DNA from: Acanthaster planci
Taxonomy: Eukaryota > Echinodermata > Asteroidea > Valvatida > Acanthasteridae
Direction: 5' to 3'
Assembly (NCBI RefSeq): GCF_001949145.1
Contig: NW_019091390.1
Span: forward strand, 600,398 to 664,397
Length of the DNA: 64,000 bases
Notes under the pieces: model-generated
The model's database searches: none
What the model was told of the DNA's origin: nothing
Seen by the model: the letters and a program-made list of their open reading frames with translations, nothing else
Made by a program: the position numbers and the translations under genes
Part shown: one piece after another, positions 51,101-61,900 of the stretch
Position numbering within the stretch: the stretch's first letter is position 1
How the letters are laid out: the number at the start of each line of letters is the position of its first letter

Positions 51101-51452
51101 ATGAAAGTTTATGCCTGCAACCGTAGGAATGATGTCATGAAGTAGCAGATGGAACGTTCCATTCCACGGGGCAAAGCTGAGCAGAATGGAACGAAATGAT
51201 TCTTTCCCCTGCCCAAATGTGAAACATTGTTTCATACAGTGCCTCAATAAATCCTCTCTTTGGACAACTGGCTGTTTTCCGTTTTCAGTCCCGCACAAAT
51301 TCACAAGGTACGAGGGGTCCTGTTCTGAATTGGTCAATGCTTCAGTTGGTCCTGAGTGTTTTACAAACTCATCACACAGCATGTTACATTGTACTAGCGA
51401 GATCCGGATGGCTTGATCAGGATGGCTCCAAAGTGCAAAATGGTGTGTCAGG
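48138..51452. other. Intergenic, downstream of MYSM1
   Basis: Contains short open frames on both strands without recognisable products. Imperfect inverted words GGAACGTTCC/GGAACATTCC occur near 51150-51570. The segment nearest MYSM1 should include its 3' UTR if the poly(A) signal at 51453 is used. Confidence 0.45.
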
Positions 51453-51458
51453 TTTATT
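51453..51458 (-). terminator. Candidate MYSM1 poly(A) signal
   Basis: AATAAA on the minus strand, about 266 nt after the MYSM1 stop codon. It is the first exact hexamer downstream that I can see. Confidence 0.45.
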
Positions 51459-51723
51459 GTCATTGTGCGTGAAGAGCCCACTGATTTTTAGCACCAGCAA
51501 CAGTGTGACTGAGCCAATGGATGGATGGAACATAGAGCAATCTGTTTTCCTGCAAAATGGAACATTCCATTTTTGAGATGCAGCTGCTCTATCCACTGGG
51601 ATGAATAAGTCAAGACGTGACCAAGGATCCACCAATCAGACGATGGAGATTTAACCTGGCTTGGGACTAAAGGAAAGCCAGGAGGCAACCAGTTGGATGG
51701 GACTAGTGATCAGACGGCTTACT

Positions 51724-52917
51724 TCAACTGTCGTTTTCCTCCTTGATGGTAGCTGCAGTTTTGGTGGTGAACTCCGCGGTAATGAAATCTTTGATCTGCC
51801 TCAGTAAATCCTCCTGCTGATTGGGACACATGTAGGTCTTTATGGACAGCAGCATCTAAGGAGGATACAGAGATAAAAGAAAAATTAGCCATGCATGAGC
51901 TGAAATGAACCCCTGCACCGAGATCCACTCAATGCCCATCTGAAATTGATCCAATGTTTTGTACCCCGACCAATCCACCGCGCAAAGGAAACCTTGATGG
52001 TGGGGATGTAGGACTGTTCTCACGGTGGGTCTTTGTGGCAGCATGGCCCTAGGTAAACTCAACACTTGCAGGGAAAACTCATATTGTGAAGAAGCTTTGG
52101 GATTCAAATATTGTCAGAATTTAATAATGTAAGTGATACGAGATTCCAGTACCATTTCAAATGCCCTGCAGATTTAACTAATTGTTAGCGTTGATCCCTT
52201 ACAAAGTTGAAACTCACCTTTTCCAGGAAAGAGATGTCATAAAACTTGGACCACAAGCACAGCATCTCAGAACGGCTACATGGAAGAGAAACAGTCATAT
52301 TCCACGTGAACTCTCAAGTAAAAATTCAGACCAAATTTTGAGAACAAAACACGAGAGCTTAATGAACACGGCACCAGGCAATCAGCAATCTGTTAGTGGT
52401 ATTTGGACTGATTTCATGACATCACCGAGTGAACAATTCAAAAATCGGTTGTGTAACTAGGGCTGGATTTTGTGAAGATGCTGAGCTGAGGTGCTACTAA
52501 GTATATTCGTGTTCTGAACAAGAGTCAGTTCGCACGGCTTGTCATGCTGGCGGCCAATTTTTGATTAGAAAAATGTTTCCGTGCTCGGTGCATTTCTGTG
52601 TTAACGTTGCATTTCGTGCAACTTGTAGGCAGAAAATACTGCTTAGTCACTTTATGTGCTGAGCAGAAGTTGGCTGAGGACCAGTCACTGGGAATGTGCA
52701 TCAAGCGCCATTTTGGCTGGCAACCTTTTTTCACCTAGCAGCATAGTGTACTTTTCCGTGGCCTATAGATAACGTTGTAGCGATGAGCGCGACAATGGAA
52801 GGAAAACTCACTGCTTGTAGATGGCAAACTTGGTCACCACGCTGGAAATGGTGTTCATCGTGAGGACGTCATCGCAGTGGCTGTGGGAGATGGTGAAGTC
52901 AAACTGATACGGCTTTC
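51724..52917 (-). other. MYSM1: MYSM1 C-terminal exons
   Basis: Exons 52812-52917, 52218-52275 and 51724-51855 encode a helical tail after the MPN domain, ending ...[10 protein letters not shown] and TGA. The position and helical character match the C-terminal part of vertebrate MYSM1 (the LSK..F-AEEFL-type helix corresponds to IKDFITAEF), but identity is low, so these are the least certain MYSM1 exons. Phases and splice sites fit exactly. Confidence 0.78.
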
Positions 52918-55900
52918 CTGGTGCACACATAAAAAACAGTAAGGTTGCTAAGGTTTCATTTTACTTTGATGCCACATTTGCGTGGTATCAAGTCGTTCCA
53001 GATGGTACCCAGACTCTCTGAGTCGACTAGGCTGCTGATTTTCAGTCATCCGAAAGCACCATGCTCGCTGCACTACTTTGGCAAATTCCGGACGCAGTTG
53101 GCACTACCCAAACAGTCCCCCTCTTGCATTTGTGCCGCCTCCCTCATTGTCCCACTCCACCCCCCCTTCTTCCAATTTGAAATCTGCCACTGACAACTTG
53201 TTTCCCCGAATACAAAAAAAATCATGCAGCTGCCTAGAAGAGAACAAAGGACAATATGACACTTCACCTACATAATAATAATAATGAATATTTATAGCAT
53301 GCCGGTTTCTGCCTCGAGAGATGCCCATGGTGCAACACAGTTAGGAAAACAAAAACATAAACTGATTAGAAATTCAAAAAAGACAAAGAAGTGAGAAGTA
53401 CGTGAGTAAAGTGAGTAAAACAGTTAAGTCCAGTGGATTACCACTCACTGAATGTTTGAACTCGCCCAATACACCCCCTCTCAGACTTGGCATGTAGTGT
53501 CAGTGTAATGAAAGGGGGGATGTCTGTGGCCCCCCTTCAAACTCCCCCTTTGAAATCTTCAGATAACCACAACTTATATGAAAACAGCAGTTTGTTTGCT
53601 TTCAGAGCGACTTTGACAGGTTTGAGCTCACAGGTGCCTCCCCTCCCACCACCCATCACCAAAATGCCACCCCAGGGGAGCCCACTCTTTGACACGACTC
53701 CTCATCCAAACATCGAGAATCCTCTCCAGCACTTCTATTTCAATTTGGCGCCTTTGATGTTCAGGGAGCTCATGTACTCACTGCATTTGAGTTCTGGTGA
53801 CCAATCCTTGCTGACGGTCAGACAGCAGACCTTGGACTGCGAGACCTGATAGTTGTGGCAGGGGCTGATGATGATTCCGATGAATGGCGCTCCGCCTTGA
53901 CTGAACCAACCCTGGAGGGAACAAACGTAGTCCAGACAAACAATCACTCATCGAACGGGACGTTGGGTATGGAGTGAACCGAAGTACATGGAGCACCAGG
54001 CCAAGTTTTATGGCACAGTGTGTTAAAAAGGCATCACTTAATACACGAAGCTGTTGAGACTTCATGACTGCAGCCAGTCGGTCGACTTCAGGCATGCATC
54101 CCATCTGGAAAACTATAACACCCCATTGGTGGAACAGGTATTCAACATGTGGGGATCACCCGCTTGAAAGCATGGCGCAACCACTGTAATGACTTTCAAT
54201 ACTGATTGCCAGATTTGATTGTAAAGTTAATGGTAATACTATCAGTGAACAGGATTAACAAACCCTTAACAGAAATTGGGCATCCCCCTCCCCACGATAA
54301 CATCAAGCCCCGCCCCCTCCCACTTGCCCACACAGGCAGACAATAAACGTAAGCAAAGAACCATTGACTCTTTCCATTATTCTATCATTAAGGCCCCTCT
54401 AAGGTTGTGCCACTGAGGAGGCCATTGCAAGTCAATTGCGAGAAATCCAGTCCTGTGCTAAGACCCCAAGCTATCCGAATGCACTATGGCACATGATGCT
54501 GTTATTTGTTCACGCACTGCGTGCGCGCTCGCAAAACTGACTTGAAATTTACTGGTCACCAAATCTGGTGACGATCCTCTCTTGGGCTCGAATACAGGAA
54601 TGTCCCCAGAGACCTGCGGGGGGCAACTGACCTGGAACCCTGACTGGGTCTCTATGTCCCGCACTGACGGGTTGGCAGCAAAGGCCGGATGGCTGTGGTA
54701 CCAGCCTACAACCTGGTAGCCCTTGGCTCGGATGGACTCGTAGGCCTCCGTCTGGGAAACTACAACAAAATGGCAACACACTTTCACTGAGGATGAGAAA
54801 ATTCAGATCGTCGCGGGCCAAGGGAAACTTGAGAAGGAAGTTGGTTTTCGGGGAGATGAAGGAATATAAAACTGTCGTCTTGCTCGCCTACCTGGATCCA
54901 TCTCGCACTGCATGCCTGTGCTGATGCTGTTGCAGGGAACGGCAAGCAGAACATCCAAGATGCTGTCCTCCTTGCTGAACTTGCCTCCCAGCAGGCCAAT
55001 CACCTCGGTCGACGACATGTGGGAGTGCTGGCGACCACAAAGAAATTGCCATGCATGCTAATTGTTTTCCATTTCAGTTGATTTCATTCCGGCAATGAAA
55101 CCAAGGATTCTTCAGAGGGTAGCTCAGAATGTGGACTCTTTGATTTTTACACATGGGAACTGTTTGACAGGTGAGGGCGCATTTCAATGTTTAAGAACGT
55201 GCTAACAAGAACATTACTTACTGTAGCCACTGCTTTTGCACAAAACGTTTCATTTCCAACAGGGACGGGGCAAATTCCCAAAGGGGAACTCACCGTGTTC
55301 GGTATTGGCGTGTTACAGTGGGAACAGTAATGTTGCAACTTTTTGAGATGTTGCCTGAACAGGACTTACCACATCCATGATGACCATTGCATCGGACTGG
55401 ATCCGGACATGAAACGGAGCCTGGAAGAAAACATTTGAGAAAACAAAGAATGAAACGTGAAATAGTTACATAACATAATAGTTACATAACATAATGGTTA
55501 CATAACATAATAGTTACATAACATAATGGTTACATAACATAATAGTTACATAACATAATGGTTACATAACATAATAGTTACATAACATAATAGTCACATA
55601 ACATAATAGTCACATAACATAATAGTCACATAACATAATAGTCACATAACATAACAGTTACATAACATAATAGTTACATAACGTAATAGTTACATAACTT
55701 AATAGTTACATAACATAAAGACGGCATGGAGGAAGCCCATTCACGGTTTGACTACTTCACATTGTTGAACACAGTGTGTTTTTTTTTACCATGCTGTGGA
55801 TACCTATGTGGCATGAGCGGCTGGATAATGGTGTCAATCATTCTCGGAATGGCCAAAGTGTCATTATTCTGGAATTCTCAAGTACTATGTTTCCAGCATT

Positions 55901-58900
55901 TGGCACATCTGCGTCGACACGCCAAGGCCAGTTCAAAGCCATGGTTCTTATACCTCTGTCTCTTCAGTGAACTTGCAGCATTCAATCAGCTTGAAGGGAT
56001 CGTAGGCCACGGGTTTGGACTTCCGGGTCCCAGACCTGAAAAGCAGGACAGATGGACGGCAAGTGAGCAATAGCGAAAATGAAAAGAGCGCACTGAAAAA
56101 GAGAGCAAGATGTTCCACTCAAAGGATTGTAGTTCATATACTTTGAAATGGAAACATTTCCAACACAAAAACCAGATCGTATAGATCGTATAGCGCCGAA
56201 GGCGCAAGATGGATAACTCTGCCCAAAGGGTGTAATTACCATGGGCACCATTTGAGCAAGCGATACACCTGCGCAGTTTTACGGTAATGCTTGGGCGCAG
56301 GCTCACCAGGTGCACGTGGCTGCTGCAGCGCCTGTGCATTACTGTGCATTGCGCAGGCGTATCACTTGCTCAAATGGTGCCCATGCGATTACAACGTTTT
56401 ACATGAATTCACTGTGAAGTTCACCATCTTGCGCCGGTTCGCGGCGCAAGATGATCTTTGATAAAAACTAAGTCCTTGGAAGTCTCTTTTTTTTTTAATA
56501 TGCAGTTGTGAAGTATGCACTTGTTACCCTAACCAGGACTAGCAGACTTGGGAGGAAACCAACCTGACACTCTTCCTTGGGAGCAGTTTTTCTTCTGATT
56601 GCAGGCCAATTTCGGACTCCAGATGAAAAATCCTCTTCTTGCGAGGTCTCTGTAAGATGCAAGTAATTAAGAAATGCTGTTTTTGCACTTGAGAATACTT
56701 TCCTTGAGTGTACTGCCTGCTCTGATTGGGAACACCATCAGTTCACCAACAGATGTATCGTCGTGAGAGACAAGTGATTACCTTGGACTCTCTAGGAGCC
56801 TCTGGTTCATTGGTCTTTGACGTTGAGCGCTGACGTATCGCACTGGCTCGACATTCAATGATGGCCCGATGGGGGTTAGCTGAATCAATGGACAAAAAAA
56901 ACCCCAAACAAACAGAAAAATTAGTTGGGTGTAAACACTATTCACGGTGATAAACATAGCAACTGAGCACACCTATGCACATTTTCCGTGACAGGGCAGC
57001 AAGTTGATCCTGAGTACATAAAAACATTAGATGAGCGCACTTGCCACTGCCTTTAAACTTCGCTACCCACCCACTCCGTGGTTGATGGCGCCAGCCGTCT
57101 CCAGGCTGCGATGGATGTGACCGATGGAGTTGACGTCTCCACAGTTCTTGAGTCCCTGCCGGACGACGGCTTTGTTCAAGTATTTGGGCTTGGTCTGCAG
57201 CCTGACAAAGGAGGATAACCAAATCAACCAACATCTTTTCTCTACTGACTTAAATTTTGGTTTGTCGGAAGCTTTCTCACAAAATGTGGGTAAAATTGCC
57301 ACAATCCCCAAAAACACAGAAGTTGTGATGATGCCTGTTCAATAGAATCCACTGAGAGGAAAGTGTGAAGCACGCTGAGTTCAAAAGAACCCAACAAACA
57401 ACTAAAGGTCTTGGAGACCTGAAGGTCTTTCAGAATAAAAGTCAAACAGAACTTCCCCACCGTTAGATACACATGTACATTATACAGGGACATGGGTCAT
57501 TCCATGAGGTTGGGGCACAATTTGTGACGGTGTCAATTGTTACATGGGCTCCATAAAAATAAACAGTTATTTCCCTACAAGTGGATTCCAAATTGACATT
57601 GTTTTACATCTTGCAAGGCTGGATACAGAGGTGTGTGTTATTTTTACAGAGTAAATTACCTAACTCTAGAGGTCGTGACAGGTGGTACAAGTTTTGGATG
57701 ATAACGAGGGCACCGTCACAAATTGTGCCCCAACCTCACGGAACGACCCACATAACAAAAACAGAAAGGGGTGATGTCCACAACTTCAAGAAGGAAGCAA
57801 ATTGACATGAAATACCACAGCTGGTAGATGTAATTCCTGATCTTGAGGTAGCGCTGCGGCGTCTTGGCGGGTCGGCCTTCAAAGAACTCCGGCATGGCTC
57901 CCTTCTCCCAGTCTTCAATCTGGTCCAGCTGCAGATGGCACTCTCTTGATGGCCCTGAGAAGAATAACGTAGCCGTCAAAACATTTCTCTCCTTCCCTCC
58001 TCCCCTCCAACTGCACTGGCCTGGGTCTAAGGTCGTCATTTCAGCCTCGGGATGTGGATTTGGATCACTCAGACATTTCCACCGTTGCATCAAATCACGA
58101 TAAAGTCGATTTTAATAAATCGGTGAAACAAAAACGGAGTACTCAATCTGAACTTTTCTTCTTAAATATCTCTCGGGGAAAGATTTTGTCAGGACAAGTT
58201 TTACAGACAGCCTGGGTTTTAGCTAAAACTGGGAGGTGTGAACAAGGCGTGACCGTCGCAACTATTTCTGAACCACCATCCCAAATCCAGGCTATAGTCG
58301 GTATTTGTAATGTTGGACAATTCCTCTCCTTCAGCTGTTTTTTTTACACTTTAAAGCGATCCATGTTAAATCCAAATTCTGTCTGCAGTAAGCTTCTTAC
58401 AAGTAGTGATAGCAGTAAACTCCCACGAAAATCTGAAGAGTGGAAGTTCCACTATTTTAGGGTTGTGAAGTTACCTCCTTCCTGGTTTTGGGATGGTGGG
58501 TCACATTTATTTATTTGGTCTATTTTACCCTGGTCATATAAGACTTCTGTGAAAACAAAATACTCACCAGCTTCTTGCTTCTTGTCTTCGCCACTGTTGC
58601 TGTCTTCTTCCCCCGGCATGGGGACAGACTCTTCTTTCTCTAGATCTTCAATACCACCCCTATTTCCATCCTCATGGTTCAATCCACCTGTCTCTTCTTC
58701 ACTCTCCATCTCTGCTTCTGGGTTCCCTGGATTATTTTCAAGGGGTGCTGGCACAGTTACTGGCTGAGGGACAGCCCTACTCCCTTCGGAGCTCACGCAC
58801 CCCTCCAACTCGTGCTCCCGGTACGATCCTGGGACAGAACTGTCCGTAGGTGTATCTGAAGGTTGGACCTCTGAATTTCCACTGAGGGGTGTTCCAGCAT

Positions 58901-61900
58901 CCTGTTCCTTGGATAAATGGGTTTCAATATGTTCGCACATGTCCATCACCTGTCCTACGTCTTCTTGTCCCAAGGCACTTGAGTTGTAGCTACCCACATC
59001 ACATGGTTCCTCCTGCACATGACACTCTGTTGGTTCCATGTTCCAAATCACTACTTCGCTTTCTTCGGGTTCAGTTTTGAAATCTACGCCGATTTCTCCG
59101 TCTTGAGGAAGAACTTCTGGAGAATCCACTGGTTCTGATTTCAGAGGGAAAATTTCCTCCTCCTCTGGAATGTCGTCTGGTTCCTCTTTTATGAATGTTT
59201 TGGCTTCGTTATCAGAGTCTAAGACCGCACCCTGACTCAACTGCCTTGAACAATACGATCCGGTAGCCCTTTCGCCAATGTTTTGAGTTGAATTAGAAGT
59301 TGCTCCCAAAATACCCAGTTTGTGCAGCGTCCTGACCGACATACTGTATGTGTGATCGGCGTTCCAGGCCAGCTCCGGAATGCAGAGCCCTTCAGGAATG
59401 ACCTTGTGATCTCTTACCTTTGACCCACGGGGGACGTTAGGCAAGGTCTTTGCTTTGTTCTTTGCACTGGCATCTTTCTGTCCCATATCAAGGGACAAGG
59501 TGGCGGACACCGTTGGGTCTCCAGAGGGCGTGATGAGATTGTTGTAGATACGATCGCAGGTGACTGCAAGACCTGAACATGAAAACGAATATGAACAATT
59601 TATCTTTAACCCTAACCCTCCTCAATCCTCCAAAATCCTTCAGGCGGTTTTGGAGGACTTTGGGGGATTGAGGGTGAATGGCAAAAGTGCATGGCTGATT
59701 GCTAAGGATGCTATGAGTGAAGGTCGTGGGTTAGACCTTGTGTTGTTGTTTGCTTAGTCATGCATAAATTCAGCCCCATGTTTCTTTCGAATCAACCGCA
59801 CTGCTCAAGAATGCCCTTCGCACTGCCTCAACATAATGACAGGAATTGCCAGAGGATTTTGAAGGATTGAGGCAGAATCCAATTTTTTCACCCCCCAAAT
59901 TGGAAGATTTTGGAGGATTGAGGAGGGTCCCTCGCAAAAAGGGCTTAGGGGGGGTTAGGGATAATGAAAAACAGTACAGATTCAAAGGAATTTGGGGGTG
60001 AAAATGCAAGTCGGCGAGGATACAAGTGGGGCAAAACAAAACAGTTACAATTCGCAGACAGTCATTGTTCAAATATATTGAAATGATGACGCAATGCAGC
60101 GGCATAAAAATTGAGAAAGAGAAATTGGCATCTTAAGTCTCAGTGCACCTTGAAACCTTTACATGGGAACACCTTTTCTGCTCAAATTGGATCAGAGGGC
60201 TACCTCACACCCAGACCAATTAATGGGAAGCAACTTTTGATCTTGTTCCCTGAATCCATCACATTGTAATGTAATCTTTATAGGGTGGTGCCAGGGTATT
60301 TGGGGTTCAAAGCCTAACGTTCTTTTTTATATGTGGCTTAAATAAATTTGAATGCAAGTTGTCACAAATTTGAATTTTTTCTACATGTAAACTGGCATGG
60401 ATTTGTTATGAACTTTAATCATTTTTCGCTTTTATTGTTTTTTGATTGATTTTTTTTACCAGCTTTCAGCATAGATTATTTAGTATATAAAAAAAAATTC
60501 CACTGGCAAAGGGCAAACCACACATCCAAATCTTCATGATGTAAATCAAGTTTCTACTGAGATATTTCTCACCCATCAGCAGGTTCTCCCGGTACGTATC
60601 TCCTCCCACAGTGTCATCTTCAACATCTACATCTTCATCTTCTGAGCCCTCTGGCCTCATCCTGATCACCCCGCCTCCTTGCTCAAACAGGCCCGCGCTG
60701 CTGCCTTCTGTCGCATCCCTGGACTGGTCTCTCAGATGTCCGCTTTGACCCAGCGTTCTCTCATCCTTCGCCTTGGCTTTTGTCCCCCGACCCTTGGCTC
60801 GATGTACCTGTTTCCCTTTGCGCAGCCGCTTGTCTGGCCTGCTTCCCTTGGGCGCTGGGGCTTTTGCCCTCTGCACCGACCTCTCCTTGGCTATCTTTAT
60901 GGAGGCCAGCGCGTCCTTGCCCGAGCGCGACTTGAGCAGCCGCGACGGGCTGAGGTTGGCGAAACCGAACTTCTGGAAGTGCCTGCGCCTCGATGTGCAG
61001 GGGGCGTGCCTCATGCAGGGGGGGTGCAGCCTCGTTGGGACGGTCGGCGATCCTGTGTCGAGGGATTCGGGCAGGTGGGAGTGAATCTTGGCTTCATCAT
61101 CAGGACCATCTCTGTTTACCAGATCCTGGCTGTGGACATCGGCACTCACATCGGATGGCGACTTCATCTGCAAAGGCAGAGAGAAAAACAAGAAGGGATT
61201 TGCTTTTACTTTGTAGGTGGCCATTCTCAGAGCCTCCTCTCCTCAAATATTCTTTTTAAACTCTCTACATCTTACTTGGTAGGAAGCCCGGGACAGCAGC
61301 TGAACTGGGTGAACAAACCAAAGCAATCCGCTCAAAGTCTACGGAGGGCAAGCTTAACAAAAAAGTTGCTCTGACCAATGTCTCTTCGTCAGTCACCAAT
61401 GGTGAGCAGCACTGTTGTTGGCTGGGAATGCATAACACTGAAATGCCAGGAAATCAGAGCTTAACTCTGTTTCTTCTATAAACTTCCTCGGATCCTTCCT
61501 CAGTCCTCCAAAATCCACCCCCGTTGTCAACCCAGTGGCAGGGTTGACAGTGGGGGATGTGAGTGGCCACATTCAACCAAAGCTAAAACAGAACAAGTGC
61601 TCATAATTTTGTACACAGCAGATGTGTAAAAAAGCTGAAACAGTAAAAATTGGAACAAAAAAAGCTGAAATCAGCTAAAAAAAACTGAATTCTTACACCC
61701 CTGTGACACTTTGGAGGGGCATCAAGNCCTAATCTTAAGTAACGACAGCTGGGCTGCAGAACTCCCCAACCTTCGAGGAAATTTTTGAGAATCAGGGTTG
61801 ATCTGGCATTAACCAAGAAGCAACTTTTACCTTTTTGGGGAAGTAGTTCCTGGCGTAGTTCTTGACCTGCAGGGGACTCCTTGTGGGGATTAATCGAGCT

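Larger units (their letters stand above)
53782..56035 (-). other. MYSM1: MYSM1 MPN/JAMM catalytic domain exons
   Basis: Exons 55954-56035, 55370-55420, 54892-55027, 54632-54759 and 53782-53911. The visible order is [42 protein letters not shown] with the catalytic glutamate, [32 protein letters not shown] and [14 protein letters not shown]. The JAMM zinc motif E-x(n)-H-S-H-P-x6-P/x-S-x2-D is complete, so the enzyme should be active. The exon before (56564-56649) and the one before that (56782-56879) encode basic linker (RPRKKR, RQRSTSK). Confidence 0.94.
58568..61167 (-). other. MYSM1: MYSM1 linker exons: basic region and acidic SUMO-motif region
   Basis: Exon 60573-61167 (198 codons) is basic in the middle, with clusters [22 protein letters not shown] and [10 protein letters not shown] that could act as nuclear localisation signals. 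Its end is acidic ([12 protein letters not shown]). Exon 58568-59563 (332 codons) is acidic and serine/proline-rich. It has three evenly built motifs IKEEP, LKSEP and FKTEP (lysines at residues 410, 426 and 447 from the first residue in the window), each a hydrophobic-K-x-E SUMO acceptor consensus followed by proline and acid. No folded domain is recognised. Both exons are in phase with their neighbours. Confidence 0.85.

Noticed and set aside
50984-51481. 165-codon minus-strand open frame downstream of MYSM1
   Set aside because: It starts beyond the MYSM1 stop codon in the likely 3' UTR or flank, and no family resemblance is visible.
22560-52900. Transfer RNA or known microRNA genes
   Set aside because: I looked for T-loop GGTTCGAATCC-type words and well-known animal microRNA seeds and recognised none. 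A covariance-model search would be needed to exclude them.
55461-55719. CRISPR-like regular array
   Set aside because: The 16-bp units are contiguous, there are no spacers, and the context is a eukaryotic intron.
58054-58767. 237-codon plus-strand open frame
   Set aside because: It runs across a MYSM1 intron and the antisense of a MYSM1 exon, with no recognisable domain or start context.
60679-61374. 231-codon plus-strand open frame
   Set aside because: Antisense shadow of the basic MYSM1 linker exon, kept open by its GC-rich codon use.
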